From positions 2,904,996 through 2,968,995 of the forward strand of contig OW285193.1 of assembly GCA_935421135.1 (NCBI GenBank): a stretch of 64,000 nucleotides of DNA, read 5' to 3'. The position numbers and the translations under genes are program-made. Shown one piece after another: positions 29,601-42,545 of the stretch. The stretch comes from Bugulina stolonifera (taxonomy: Eukaryota; Bryozoa; Gymnolaemata; Cheilostomatida; Bugulidae). The number at the start of each line of letters is the position of its first letter. Position 1 is the first letter of the stretch. A model generated the notes under the pieces. That model was not told where the DNA came from. It did no database searches and was given only the letters and a program-made list of their open reading frames with translations.

Positions 29601-31921
29601 ATGGCTGCTGCTGGTATTGATCTGAATAGCTTCCCTACATTAAAAATAGTAGGGAATGACGTAAGTGGCTGTTGGTCTGAATGGCTAACAGATTTCGAAA
29701 TAGCGGTGGAAGTAGCCACCTTTAATATGGGTCAAGAAGGACCCAATGAGGCAAGAGTGAATAGGTTTAGGGGTAGGACTAAACTACTGGCCCTACTTAG
29801 CGGGCAGGGAGAGTTGGCAAAGCTGTCCTCACTGCCTCAGGCTTCAATCTGCGAGACAACGCAGATGATGCCTATGATAGAGCACTTAAAGTGTTAACAG
29901 ATCACTTTGAGCAAAAGGATAGTTTCTTTTTAAGACATGGTAGATTCGTCACTGCTTCACAAGCATGTGATGAAGATTTTCATATGTACCTACTCAGAGT
30001 AGAACGACTGAGTAGGGATTTGGATTTTGGCGATCAAGGCGAAGTGCATAGACAACGCCTCGCTGTTTCGGTCGCAGTTAATGGTTTGCGTGAAAGCTCG
30101 CTTAGGCAAATACTTTACCAGCAAGCTGAACTCACATGGGCTGACTTGACAGCATTGCTTAAAGCAAGAGACACTGCCAGGAAAGAGGATGCACTCCTGA
30201 AGCAGTTTAAGCACACCCCTAGTACTGATAGAGTGATTAAACAGGAAGTGGGTAATGTAAGCTCCAATAAACTGAGCTATTGTAATGTAAGTCAAAATAA
30301 CATTAATGAATCAGATGAACCATCTGTATGCAATGTAACTAGACGTAGATCTAGTCATAAGTATAGACCTAGAAGTACTAGTAGAGATAGCAATACTAGC
30401 AACAGCTCCTACAGCCGTTACAATTCTAAAAGGTATTCTAGGTATAGACCTAGAAGCAGTATTAAGGAGAGTAGGGAATCCCACCATCGTAGGGATTCTA
30501 GCAACGACAGTCCTTGTAAGTACTCACCTTGTAGGAGGTATAACTCGGAGGACTCTCGGTGCTATCATTGTCGCAAGCATGGACACCATACCAGAGAGTG
30601 TCCTACGGTCACCTGCTACGTATGTAACAGAAAAGGTCACATCACCAAGGACTGCCAGTCCAGGCGGAACAAACGCCATCTCAAGGACTCTCCAAGTTTG
30701 TCTAGGCAGTGCCAACGGTCTAGAGGGGACCAATGGAGTCCTTCTAGAGTAAAAAGAGTCAGATTCTCTAGCAAACTAGAGAATAGATCTAATATAGTCA
30801 ATCCTACTTGTAGTAGTGTAGATGTAATAGATTCTAGTGAGACAGAAACATTTATAGGTTCTGTCATAGCCTCCTCACCCTACGTTGATTGTAGAGAGGA
30901 GGAAGCATGTGAGGCAATGTTACAGGACCCTACCTGTAAATTGTCAATAGATAATATTAGCAAGAAGTGGCATTATGGCGGAGCCAGTTGCTCTGATAGC
31001 AAGAAGAGGAAACACTCCTCTTCTGGTCCGACACGCGCTGAGGGACTATCACCCAAGGCATTGGGCATGGACCCCCTTGTGTCTTGTGCACCGAGGGCCC
31101 ATGACAAGGAGATGAGTGCAAACTCTTCTCTCCTTGCTCAGGTTTCCACTTTCTTAAGTGGATTACGTAGTAGCTCAGCAATGACTACTGACGACTTCTC
31201 GAGGAGAAGTACGGCTCTCAATGAGAGAGAATTGGCATTTAGGAGCCAGTATGAACTCGGCCTGAGTGAGATAGCTCGAGAAAGAGCTGCTCTTCAGAAA
31301 GAGTACGATGATGGTGAACCGGTCAGGGAAGCCATCAGGAACTTCGAACTGGCTGCTAACCAGTTTGCCCAAGGTTCCGGGTCTGGTGTTACTACAGCTC
31401 CTGTAACACCAGTGCGTCCCAGTGTTAGTTCAGGTTCCTTGAACCCCTCTAGCTCTCAGAGTAAGGTGGTGTCTCCCCATAAGACAACACCCACTGTGGT
31501 GCCCAACACTGCAGCCACCACAGTAGTGCAAGAAGAGGTGTCTCCCAGCGCGACACCTGTGGTGCTTTCAGCAAGGACTGTGCAGGGTGCACAGGCTAGC
31601 GACTCTGCCCCAGCAGAGGAGAGGGGGCCCCAAGCCCAGCAGAGAATGGTGCTTCCTAGTGAGACACCAGCGAGTACTGTGCAGGGTGCACAGGGTGGTA
31701 GCTCTTCTTCAGTAGAGGAGTGGGTCAGTGACGGAAACCCTGCCAGCGAAAAGGAAAAAGTTGTCGAGGACAACATGGCAGGAGTCGGATTTCTCAGGGA
31801 GAGATATGAGTGCGTCAACAATGCGTTGGTTGATTCACTGCTTCTACAGAGAGCATGGTTAATAGTGACACCTGAGTATTATCAGATGTACAGCGGTAGT
31901 AGTGGTTGTGCACTACACTGA
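29601..31921 (+). pseudogene. gag: Gag of the non-autonomous LTR element, one frameshift
   Basis: ATG 29601 (MAAAGIDLNSFP). After about 80 codons the frame breaks near 29830-29845, and the homologous reading continues one frame over (GFNLRDNADDAYDRAL) to TGA at 31919. Core gag domain, then an Arg/Ser-rich basic stretch, two CX2CX4HX4C knuckles (CYHCRKHGHHTREC and CYVCNRKGHITKDC, about 30560-30655), and a long tail with an unusual coiled-coil-like segment (NERELAFRSQYELG...ERAAL) and Ser/Thr/Pro-rich repeats (TVQGAQ twice). About 770 residues, longer than gypsy gags. No protease motif. A single indel in an otherwise open frame suggests one mutation or a sequencing error. Confidence 0.88.
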
Positions 31922-32531
31922 GCTCTTGCTTTGGCAACAGCTACTGACTTACTGACTCTCCTGGAGAGGAAGTATGTATGGTGCGACTAACTCTTCATAG
32001 AGAAGTTGCAGAATGCGTAGTCATTTCTAAAGCACAAATGATTTCTGAGGAGGAATCTTTACAGTTCCTCTTGTTGGTTTCTGAATCTCAAGTAAACTGG
32101 CATAGCCATCTCTACCTGTGGCAGTGTGTCATAGGATGCAAGAGTGGGAGAGAACGCTAGTCCATCCTACAGTGGAAGAAGATAGAGTGATACTCTTTTC
32201 AGGTGAATCTCTACAAAGAGGTAAGCCAAGGTAATAGTGACTTGATGTCTAGAAGGACTTCTTCAGTAGCCCTGTGTACAATACTGAAAGGGCTTAGAAA
32301 GACCTGTACCCTTCTGTGTGCACATGTACAATGTGTGACTAAATGAATATGCTCAATGTACTTCTTGAACATTATTGTGATTGTAATGTTTACACCAAGA
32401 GGGGGCATATTATATAGCAGCTTTTAAAAGCTTTATGTATATATGTTGATCATTGTATCGTATCCAATACCAGCTTAGTTTCATTACTAGGTTGTGGGTA
32501 AAGCTCAGATGAAGCCCGAGAGAAGAGGGCA
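31922..32531 (+). other. 3' untranslated part of the gag-only element
   Basis: Between the gag stop and 3' LTR; no pol-like frame. Ends in AAGCCCGAGAGAAGAGGGCA, a purine-rich tract next to the LTR. Confidence 0.7.
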
Positions 32532-32734
32532 TGTTATATAGTCATTACGGCTATTCTAAGCGTCTCGTAAGAGACTACGCTAAAGGTCGGAGCTGATTGG
32601 CCAACCGGACAACGAAAGACTACGCTAAAAGCCGAGAAGATTAGGAAGACTATTCAAGCCTTATCTTCATGAACTTCGGTGAGTGAAGACGTACCTGACT
32701 ACGCTAAGTATATTATGAACCTGACTATTTAACA
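32532..32734 (+). repeat. 3' LTR of the gag-only element
   Basis: Matches 28760-28967 with a handful of substitutions and a 5-bp deletion (CTAAG lost in a doubled CTAAGCTAAG). Followed by AGGTT. Confidence 0.93.
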
Positions 32735-32739
32735 AGGTT

Positions 32740-33499
32740 CATCAAATGTAACAGTAGACCTGATGATATAAAAGTTTAATGTGTAAGATACTATTGATTG
32801 ATCGATTTACTTATTATTAGAAAAATATGGTGTATCTTGATAAAAATAAATTTTGAATCCAATTCAATTTTTTCCTTTTGAAAACGATCGGTTATAAAAT
32901 ATTATTCCACGTAGTTATACCTGATTTTGAACTTTCCGTCTTCCTTCCATTTCACCTGCTATTAGTGCCCTGTCTTCTTCTCCCAAGCAGTAGTACGATT
33001 TTCATTTACAATGTTGTTAGAGTTAGACCAACTAACTTAAACTAAAACTTAACTTTAGCTTACAAATTTAGAAATTAATCTTTTCGTGTTTGATTGGCAC
33101 CTTTCAACAATATTTCTGAAAGATTTCGTTTCTTTTACCAAAGCTTAAAGTATTAATATTTCATCGTCTTCTACGAAGCAACCATGACATCTAACGGTTT
33201 TGAAAAGACAATTAAAATTAGATTTATGCTACTCAACAATTCATAAAAACCTCCAACGGAAACGAGCACTTGCAGTCGACCTTTTGAACCCACGATGGAT
33301 TCTTTCCCACAAACGCTGCGAACCGCTTCGAATAAACCATTCCATACTTCGAAGCGATGACTCGCTTTGCATGGCTTCGTAGCCGTCATTCGAAGCAAAA
33401 AATCATACGAAGTCATTCGAAGTATCCTATTCCATGCTTCGCAGGGACAGACAATTCAAAGTACTTCGAAGCATCGAAAGACAGTGATTATGTGACGAT
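32740..33499. other. Spacer between the two copies of the insertion-site sequence
   Basis: AT-rich; at 33300-33480 many TTCGAAG/GCTTCG words in both orientations. No gene or known element recognised. Confidence 0.5.
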
Positions 33500-33667
33500 A
33501 ATACATAATATGACATAATGTGACATAATGTGACATAATGTGACATAATGTGACATAATGTGACATAATGTGACATAATGTGACGTATCAATCAAGCAAG
33601 GTGAATTAGGTTCATCAAATGTAACAGTAGACCTGATGACATAAGAGGTAAAATGTGTAAGATACTA
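33500..33667. repeat. Uninterrupted paralogue of the gag-element insertion site
   Basis: Reads TGACATAATG repeats, then GACGTATCAATCAAGC, GAATTAGGTTCATC and AAATGTAACAGTAGACC without a break. The same sequence at 28703-28759 and 32735-32795 is split by the LTR element, with AGGTT doubled. Confidence 0.92.
33506..33583. repeat. Tandem decamer TGACATAATG, about 8 copies
   Basis: Near-perfect 10-bp array; a shorter array of the same unit lies at 28703-28733. Confidence 0.95.
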
Positions 33668-35543
33668 TGTATAATTATATGTATATACATGTATTTAGAT
33701 ATAATTCTTCAAAGTAATAAATCGGAACAAAACACTGCTTCCTAGCAACAATCTGTTTCTAAACCACAGCGTTAAAAGGTCAATGTTTGACTCTATCAAC
33801 TGTCAAATGGTTCTTCATGGTCATAAAATATCCACCTGGCAAGCCGAGAAAATGTATTTCTCTTTGTTCGTATGTTAGTTTCATTGTAAGCAATGGTGTC
33901 ATTATATGTGTACCATTTATGTCCGTAGAACAGATGTAAGATATTCCATCTTATACGTGTTTCCTGTACAGTTCTATCCAGACCCCATAGCCAGTGCATC
34001 ATACCTATTATATATACAAGTCATTACATCATATAAGCAGTTTACAGTCTGTTTCCTAATTTGGAGTTATCTTCCAACACCCAACTGGTTTTTCCTTTAC
34101 AAAAGTTCTGGGCACCATACGGATTTCCCATCATTATCGACAAACATCATTTAGCATCAATCAGCAGAATGACACAGAACAACTTTACACATGTATGTGG
34201 AGCTAAGAAATAAGCGAATGATGTGCTACATCAACTGTGTTGTACTCCACCATTCCACACCACACCATTTCACACCATACCATACCACACCATACTACAC
34301 CATACTACACCACACCATGTATATGTATTCAACTGCACCGTACTGCGCCTGATTATATTGTAGCACACTTCTCTGCACTACACAGTACAACCTCAGTAAC
34401 ACAATCATCTGGAGTCACAAAAACTTACCAATGATATTTCTATCCTACATACCTTGTTGTACTCCCTCATCAGTAAAAGCTGTTATTCCTGGGAAGGGCT
34501 GTAGTAGGGCATGTTCAGGTAACACACCACCATTATAGTACCAGGAGCCACGATCATAGTCTAGTTTATACAGCTCTTCCTACATACGTAGAAATACACA
34601 ATCTTTGGTCCCCATTATTACCATGTTACCTTTAACAGATCAATGCTATACACGCAGCTGTATGATGTACATGTACTTTGGCAGCTGTACATGTATAAGG
34701 TACTCTGGTAGCCGTATGATGTACTCAGTGTAGAGATTAGCCAACATACAACAGATGGTAATCCTTAGCTAATATAGCTAAGCATGATGTATGACATACA
34801 AGTAATTTCAGGTAGGTACATGCTACCAATGTCTGGAATATGCATTGTACATTGTAGTTAGGTGTGTGGTGGCTATATGCCACATAGAATAGGTTTGGAG
34901 TGTAAAGTCAATTAAGTAATTATTCATGTATTCTCTCATTACAAGTAGACAGTATTAAATATCCACAACATGGTGTTCACCTACATTGACAATTATGTTC
35001 CTGTTTTGTCACAAAATAATTAGGAGTTATGTTCTCTGATATATACTTAAACACCTGCAAATCCTAAAAGTGAAATTTCTTCAACATTATGGATGTTTTG
35101 TATTACTACAGTGAACTTCATATCCGACTATAGTATTACTAGTAACAAGTCCTAGGTTTGAATAGCTTCCATTAACGTGTAACTCACCCATAGTATCCTC
35201 TTCAGTTGATCTAGCCACCACACAATGATGCTTACGTAACCCAACAGTTGGATTCAGTACAAGACAATCATTATCCAGATATATTCCACCATTCTCCCTT
35301 ATAACCTGTAAATGTAGAAATAATTTAATAAAAATAAAAGTGGGCATGCTTTTATATTTTTAATTCAGCATAATTAATAATTTTACATGTACATGTATTA
35401 TATTCAACAAGCATTGTCCAAATTGTTCAGGAAAATTATCTGCAATCAAACCAAGTTGAGAGAGTTATTTTGTTGATTGCTATCTTAGTACCAATAGCAC
35501 TAAAGTTTAGAGATGTATAAATTATGTCTCACTGAGTGAACTT

Positions 35544-35924
35544 GTGCAAGTGATTGGTCTTGACCAGTGTAATACTAAGTGTAGTTTTTTACAAATTGGA
35601 CAGAAGGGACGAAGTGATAAACAAGACTATTTTTTACACCATCAAATTTTAAAACAAGTTGAATTTCACCCGTATTTCAGAATCTGTCTGCAGTCTAATT
35701 TAAAATGGGATTGCCATATTAACAAAATTACCCACACTGCGACACTAAGACTGGCTCAACTACGCAGAATTTTAAAGTATGCAAATGTGCCAACACGCAG
35801 AGTAGCATATTTAACATTGGTAAGACCTTTGCTAGGGTTTGCAAGTCAAGTGTGGGACCCTCATCAAAAAAATCTAATTAAGCAAATTGAAAAGGTACAA
35901 AATAAAGGTCTAAGACTTATTTAG
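35544..35924 (+). pseudogene. CR1/Jockey-like non-LTR reverse transcriptase fragment
   Basis: Plus-strand frame with LQSNLKWDCHINKITHTATLRL, then LRRILKYANVPTRRVAY, LTLVRPLLGFASQVWDP and LIKQIEKVQNKGLRLI. This is the typical region behind the RT palm of CR1/Jockey-type elements (L-x-W-x-x-H-I, L-V-R-P-x-L-x-[YF]-x-x-x-V-W-[DN]-P). A 5'-truncated relic in the intron between exons 4 and 5 of glycosyltransferase A; neither element end is evident. Confidence 0.85.
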
Positions 35925-36627
35925 AAAAATTAGAGGACAAGTTAGTTTTAAACAACTGAGGGCAAAGGTAAGGATGATATTGAAATATAACAATTAAACA
36001 AGGCACAATATGCATGCATGTGTACGTGACATCAGTTATCACCGGAAATCAGCATGCTAAAGGGATAGATATGATTTGAATTTAAACACTGAATCGACTC
36101 TCCACATTCGGTTTCACTTTCCATTTGGAAATTTTGCAGTTATTGAACCGAGATAAAACAGAGCCTGAAAACTGAATGATAACAAAGCACTGTGCAGCAC
36201 TACATGTAGAATAGTCTATCATGAAACCACTTTGAGAGATAAAAAGTTTTAGTTGTGGTCTAAATGGTGTGTATGATATGTTCCTTTTTGCTGGACACTC
36301 TAACAACTCAACAACCTTACCTGTATTCTCGCTAGATCAGAAGCATGCTGTATCCAACCGATATCCTTTCCATATATTTTAGAAGGTGATTCCCGGTGTA
36401 TAACTCTTACCCTGAAAACAGTGGTGATGTTGTTTATATGGCTGTTAGACACACATGACTGACTAAGGTATGGCACTATTGTACATGTACATGACTGTAG
36501 TAGACTGTAGGCTAACAAATTCTCAACACACAATTTCAGCATCTCTTCGCTTGACCTTGTGAGTGTATCAATACAGTTCTGTATTTATGTGGTCATTCTA
36601 TTCAAATGCCAGAGTTTCATAGTAGGG

Positions 36628-36990
36628 TTGTAGGGTGGCACAGTTGGTGGCATACATGCACACAAACCGAGAGGTTGTGAGTTCAAACCCCCAGCTGAGT
36701 CATTTCTGGCAATTTCCTTCAGCTGCGCCTGTTCGGATCAGGGTGTATAAATAATACAGGAGGTCCCGTGTAGTGTCTACATCAAAAACACGCACGTTAA
36801 AGATCCACCTCTGCCCTGATTCGCAAAGAGGAGCCAGATTCTGGCGGGGTATGTGACCACATGGGGTGGCAGGTTGATGTAGTGGTCGCTGAACATGCAC
36901 TCCTGTTGTGGTAGGTAAGCTCTTCCACTAGGAACCCAGCTCCTGTTGCTCATACAAGTTTTGAACTTCTAAGTTCCGTTAAATAGGATG
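36628..36990 (+). mobile_element. tRNA-derived SINE
   Basis: Internal RNA polymerase III promoter: A box TGGCACAGTTGG and B box GGTTGTGAGTTCAAACC with tRNA-like spacing. A GC-richer body follows with ACGTTAAAGATCCACCTC, ending near TTCTAAGTTCCG. Lies in an intron of glycosyltransferase A. The outer limits are approximate. Confidence 0.75.
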
Positions 36991-39900
36991 GCCAAGTGGC
37001 TCGACAGTAACAAAATACATGTCCATGTGATAATTTATCATTATTTATTATTATTAGTATTATTATTGCAATCGATGCATCAGCTACATGTAGATAAAAT
37101 TGGATTGTGACAATGAAGAAAAAGAGTACAAAAATTCATCATGATGTGTTAAGAATAGACGTGTAGCGTATAAAAAAAGCTCTTCAGGCGTTTCTGCGTC
37201 CTGCACCTAGGTTGAATAGGTCATAATACATAATAATTATACACAAATAATGCAGTATATTTCTTCACTAAATTATGGAAATTGTTTTTCTACTTTTTGC
37301 TATTTTTGGCAAATCACAATCATCAAAAGGAGAAAAAACTGTTGTAGCCCCATAATAATTATTTTGATCTGCTTGGTATTACATTGCATTTACAAGTACA
37401 CTTTTTATGCATGTACGATATGCACAACAATAATCCTTCAATGTAGTAATACAGTGTGGGGGTGTCCTGTTCAGCTGCCACAAACCAGTTTAAATTAATT
37501 GACGCCTCAATCAGGCTATCCATGATGCTTTTGCAAAACTAATGATGTCCTACTTCCTGCAAGTGTAGAAGAGGAATGACCACTGTGGTAGTTTAGTTAT
37601 AGGCTAGCTAAGTGCATGCAAGCTTGCAAAGAAGCCTTCAAACAAGTCGCAGTCTACTCTCCTCCTTTTTCTTCACAGTCTGGGAGTTATGTTTTCTTAT
37701 CTTCACAGATCAAAGAAACATAACTCCCAAACTACTCAAAGGCATTATAACTTCAGACAAAAAGTGGTTTATATCCCTTATACTATAATATTGAATTATT
37801 TTTCACTGGTATGATACATAAGTTTCTACTTACTTTGTGTTCTGTTTAATCATATCCCAGTATTTTCCCTCTACACCTGTGTTTGTGTGAATGAAAACCT
37901 TATCAGCTTCCCCTTTCTCAATTGCTGACTTTACCGACAGCATTTCAAAGAACTTCATGTTGGTTTGGTTGAACCTAAAAGTACAGTTGGAGAAGGAGCG
38001 GTGAGTGAGTTGTATTGAATAGTTGCAGGCCATATAGAAGTCAGTAGCATTGAATCTAACATTTTGTCAATGTTTTCCTTTGTTCTGGCAGCGTTTAAAG
38101 AGGGCGGATCTCCAAATATGACCAAAACCAATCACAAAACTGAATAGCTTGGTCAATAGTGCTTAGCTAGAGCTATCCAAAAAGGCCTGCCAGTGCAAAA
38201 GAAGATGGTGTCATCTGTCATAAATTGATCTTAAATAAATGCAGTCTATGTCATCTGAGTAACCCGGTTAACCTTGCTATAAAAGACATGGAAAGGTTTT
38301 TATTCAATATCTTTTCTATTAATCAAGAGTTTACAAATTCCTTCTACACTTTTGATGACATGATACTTAGCCACATACATGTATAATATTCACATGTCTT
38401 TTTTATTTCAAACACCAAGAAGGCGCAATTAGCAAGAAAACTTCTCATTTATTTGAGGGCATACTGCAATGAGAAGACAACTTTTTCCAATTTCTAAAAA
38501 CTCCCATGAGTGAATAGAGGTAGTGGGTAGCCTATTTTTTGGTATTTTTCCAAAATACACATAACATACTTGTGGTAAAACAATATTAGTGCCGAAAGAG
38601 AAATAAATAACTAAATTTAGCAGAAATGGTTTCCAATTATATTTCTCTGCTCATACAAGAGAGGACAACTCAGGAACACTACTCAGCCTTTGGGGCTACT
38701 TACATTTTAAGTCAAAGGGTACCGGTGGAGAACAGTTATGATGAATCTTATAAGATTGCAGTAAAATGCAGTTGAGGTTACACAGTACTATGTAACTGTG
38801 TTAGTGCAGTTGCGCCTACAGGAGTGTAAGATTAATGACTAGTGATTAATAGGGTTTTGTGGTATATGCAATGCTAATAATATTAACTAATCTCATTTAA
38901 ATGTACAATACATATATTTTATCATGTAGAGTCTATTACAGACTAACCTGATGTAGTGGTAAACATTTGGAATTATCGGCTCTTTGGTTGAAATAAGATC
39001 GTTTATGATGGAACCATTTGCCTTCAGCTCATGGTACAACTTAGAAATAGCCTTAGCTACATGGGGTTTCACCTCTTTAGAAAATGTCATCATTGTTGTG
39101 GGGGCCTCCGTCTGTACCTACAGAGCAATAAAATGGTGTTCAACCATGTTAGTAGGATTACACTGTGGACTGAAGTGAATGTTGTAACAAAGTTTGTAAC
39201 CCAAAGAGGTAATGTATGTGACACTATAACAGCATAGGTATTACATTCAACACAACACAATATACACGTATGTGCAGTAAAGTATTTAACTAAAAACATT
39301 GATAGATTGATAGATGATGGCAGAATGCCAGTATTCTTGGTGGATTAGGTTGGTGTATCAATAGTAAGTTATCACAGGCCGATGCTACTCTATAACATAT
39401 TATGTATCACACTGTTGTAACATATGGTGCACATGTCGTATAATAAACACAACGTTAATCTCTGTTATTTGTGCCCCGTGTATTTTCCCAGTTCCATCCA
39501 ATGCTTCATTGCTGGTAAATATACATACAGTAGTGTTTAGTGTATTCAAAGTTGAGGTCGTGGCTAACTCAGCAATGGTAGACCTAGGTGCAGTAGTCGT
39601 TGTTGATGCCGTAGATGTAGTAGAACTGGTCTCAGTTGTTGTGGATGTGGTAGAACTGGTTCCCTCGGCACTGTCTAGGCTAGACTCTGTTGGTCTCTGG
39701 CTCTCCCTCATTATAATAGTATGATAGTCTGCAGACGGTATGGAACTTTCCTCTTGTTTGAGAAGGATGATAATGACCACCATGGTAAGTAGCACCAGTA
39801 CCACCACTGACTGGAACTTTGTGAGCATTGTCACTGCGTATAAGAGCACCTACATATAAATAATGATGTGTTACACACTGTAGCTGTAATAACATAGAGC

Positions 39901-40116
39901 TTCATCTTATATAGCATACAAGTCATGTAGATATGGTTAGGCGTCCTTAAATTTAAATAATGAAAAAAACTGCAACGATATTATCATGTAAAAAGCACAA
40001 GGCAATACACTTCTCTCATGTATTATATCATACTTTACTTTGCAAAGTAACATGTTAAAGGTACATTTTACATGTATATGAATACAAGAGAAATACATGT
40101 AAGTACACTGCAAATA

Positions 40117-41493
40117 CTTGTGGTGTGCGAAATAAACTGAACCCCTCTGTTGGCATGACATATTTGCTGCTTAAAGTCTTCTGAAGTCATGCATTTGCTT
40201 CAAAGATAGACAAAACATATATCATTGTAATCCCCAATAGCTTCTGAACCGAAATATGTAAAGTATGAGTTTGTAAAAAGTGTTTTACTAACACTTTATT
40301 AGCTCTAAACCTTACTACCTCCCATTTTGTTTATTGACGAAATATTCTATATAATGAATTACTGCATTCCGAGTACCTTAATTTGCTGAGTTGCATGTTT
40401 TGTTGGAACAACTCTTAGAAAAAACATTGTGTGGTCCTGAAAGGTGCCATTGGGTGTTATTTCAAAGGTATTGCAGACCCAGTACTTGGTTGGCCAGCCA
40501 TTGCTCTTCAGAACCGCTCGGCTTTTTCTGGGCATACTGGTAACCAGGTTCTGGAGTGATAATGTAGTGCCAGGCATTAATAATCCCTTCTATTGGTATT
40601 GTATTGTCTCTGCTGAATTACACACCAACTCTTTGCCACAGATTCTCAATTGGATTCAGATCAGGACTTTGAGCCGGTCACTTGAACATTCTAGCAATGC
40701 TGTTATTGATGCATTTCCTGACTTTGTAGCACAATGACATGGCACATTGTCATCCTGACTCAACCACTCATACATCTAGAGTTCCACGGCACTTGGCAGT
40801 AGGTTATGCTCCAGCTCATTAATGTATTTGTCTCTGTTTATGATGCCATCGGCCACTATCATGTGCCTGACACTTTTTGCTGATATGCATCCCCAAATCG
40901 TTACCGAAGTGGGACTCTTTATGTTTGGCAGCAGGCAGCATTCTGTCTCTTTATATTGGTTCAAAGTTGTAGCAATAGTAGTATTGACCATTTAACCTCT
41001 TTAGCTATTGCAGAGCTAGACTTCCGTTGGTGGCGCAGGTGTACTATTACACTTTGTTACTGTCAACTGAGTCGAGCCATGATTAAAACAGACTACCGAG
41101 AACTGAGTAGTTGCGCATTTTAGGATCTCAAAATTTAACTTTTAAGCCTCACACTACACCAAACACAACAACTGCAGTGTGCTATCATGATTCGAGTCTA
41201 GGCAATATCTGTCCAAACACAAATTATTGCCCGAATAAGCCCTACCGAAAATAGTACATTTTGCAGCCAATTTTCCGACATGGGTTTGGATGAGTAAATG
41301 GATTGCAATTTAATTTTGGTTAAGTGAATGCAATATTTGAAAACAGATTCAGAATCCTGAGAAGATATTCATTCTAATGATATATAAATTGTACCTTTTA
41401 TTCACACAGAATGCTGAGAATTCAGTAGGAAACAAAAAGCATGTAAAGCGCATGCAATAAAGAAAGGGGTCCAGTTTATTTCGCACACCGCTG
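40117..41493 (-). mobile_element. Tc1/mariner element relic (1.38 kb)
   Basis: TA duplications at 40115-40116 and 41494-41495. Inverted ends share GGTGTGCGAAATAAACTG and CCCCT with one difference. Interior codes a decayed Tc1 transposase on the minus strand. Length and TA target are standard for the family. It sits about 290 bp upstream of glycosyltransferase A. Confidence 0.88.
40360..41000 (-). pseudogene. Decayed Tc1-type transposase
   Basis: Recognisable blocks on the minus strand: SVTIWGCISAKSVRHM, a QDDNVPCH catalytic block (second acidic residue region), and PAQSPDLNPIENLWQ with the third acidic residue. Stops interrupt it, including a TGA where a Trp normally precedes PAQSPDLNP. The N-terminal DNA-binding part is not discernible. 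Confidence 0.85.
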
Positions 41494-41495
41494 TA

Positions 41496-42545
41496 AGTGT
41501 ACATCACATATTTACATATAGCTTTTTAGAGAAAACACTCACATGCACGTATCATTTATTCAAGGAAATCAGTTAAAGTACGACATAACACGGAATAACA
41601 TATAATGCAGGAAATATAGTAATTTACCTTAAACCAATTAAAATTCACAGATGAAGTGCAACCGTTTACGTACAAGTATTGTCTTATACATGTAGGTGTC
41701 TGTTATTATATCGCTAAAAAAATATGCCTTTGTTGATTTGTAAGATCATTGGTGAGAGTGACTGGAAGTGGTTGCCACTACTCAGCTTATCCTTAATATA
41801 ATGGGTACTCAGGGCCATAATAAACTATTGTTAATCCATGTGTGAAATTTAATAGCTGTAGTACACTGTTACTCCTCACTGCCTGCTAGGGAGCCCTGCC
41901 AACTGCCCTCATTTTTTAGCAGAATATTCCCTCATTTTTAGCTCTGATTTTGGCACCCACCAATATTGAAGACCATCCAGCCCCCTCCCCTCCCCAATGC
42001 CCATTCTTCACCTTTGTAACTATCTATTTTTCTAAAAGATGTGATTATGCTAGTAATATACGAGTCAAAGTAAATATTCAAACATTTACATGTTTATAAT
42101 ACACATTGCCAAGACACTACTGCAACCAACAGCTACATGCATCGGCCAGGAGAACCTATTTATCGATATGCTAATGGTGCAATACCAAAGCCGATGAAAA
42201 CTATCAAAACACGATTTTACATGAGGATGTTTTGTTGAGGCAATTCATCACCACGATAAATAAATCACTCAATGTAAACCCTATAATTGACTCAAGACTA
42301 CATGATGCTGCCATCAGCGGTTCATATTTTAGTCTGCACTGTATAATATAGTCCACAATAGAGATAAGTTTTGAGTGGTAACTAGTAGTTATGTCCCCGT
42401 GCCATCCTGTTACTTACATCGTACATGACGTATAGTGATGCTAGGTACTGTAGTAGATACAGTTGTGTTCTCTTGTAGCGTCATGTCTTCATACTGAGCT
42501 GGGAAACTAAACTGTACATACAATGTAAACATTTTAAAAAACTCA
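41496..42545. other. Spacer between glycosyltransferase genes
   Basis: AT-rich; no exon, repeat end or promoter that I can support. Confidence 0.5.

Larger units (their letters stand above)
28760..32734 (+). mobile_element. Gag-only, non-autonomous LTR retrotransposon
   Basis: LTRs at 28760-28967 (208 bp) and 32532-32734 (203 bp) with TG...CA ends, flanked by an exact 5-bp duplication AGGTT (28755-28759, 32735-32739). The 4-kb interior codes one gag with zinc knuckles and no protease, RT, RNase H or integrase. It must use another element's enzymes, as described for plant TR-GAG and LARD elements. LTRs differ at several positions, so it is older than gypsy copy 2. Confidence 0.92.
33796..39828 (-). 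pseudogene. GT32-like type II membrane glycosyltransferase A, premature stop in exon 6
   Basis: Seven exons with GT...AG borders: 39828-39529, 39111-38948, 37974-37834, 36411-36321, 35305-35188, 34629-34453, 34004-33796; total 1200 bases, phases all consistent. N-terminus MLTKFQS, one membrane anchor (VVVLVLLTMVVIIILL), a Ser/Thr-rich stem, then a catalytic domain with VIRENGGIYLDNDCLVL, whose DND is the DXD metal/nucleotide-sugar motif of GT32-type (Gly_transf_sug) enzymes. In exon 6 codon 288 is TAG (34580-34582), where gene B has TAT (Tyr). That would remove about 112 C-terminal residues, behind the DXD. No other lesion found. It may be a young pseudogene, a truncated product, or an allele. 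Introns hold a SINE and a CR1-like fragment. Golgi location is inferred from topology. Confidence 0.78.

Noticed and set aside
29830..29900. Programmed frameshift in the gag of the gag-only element
   Set aside because: No slippery heptamer seen and the break lies within the gag core domain, so a chance indel is simpler.
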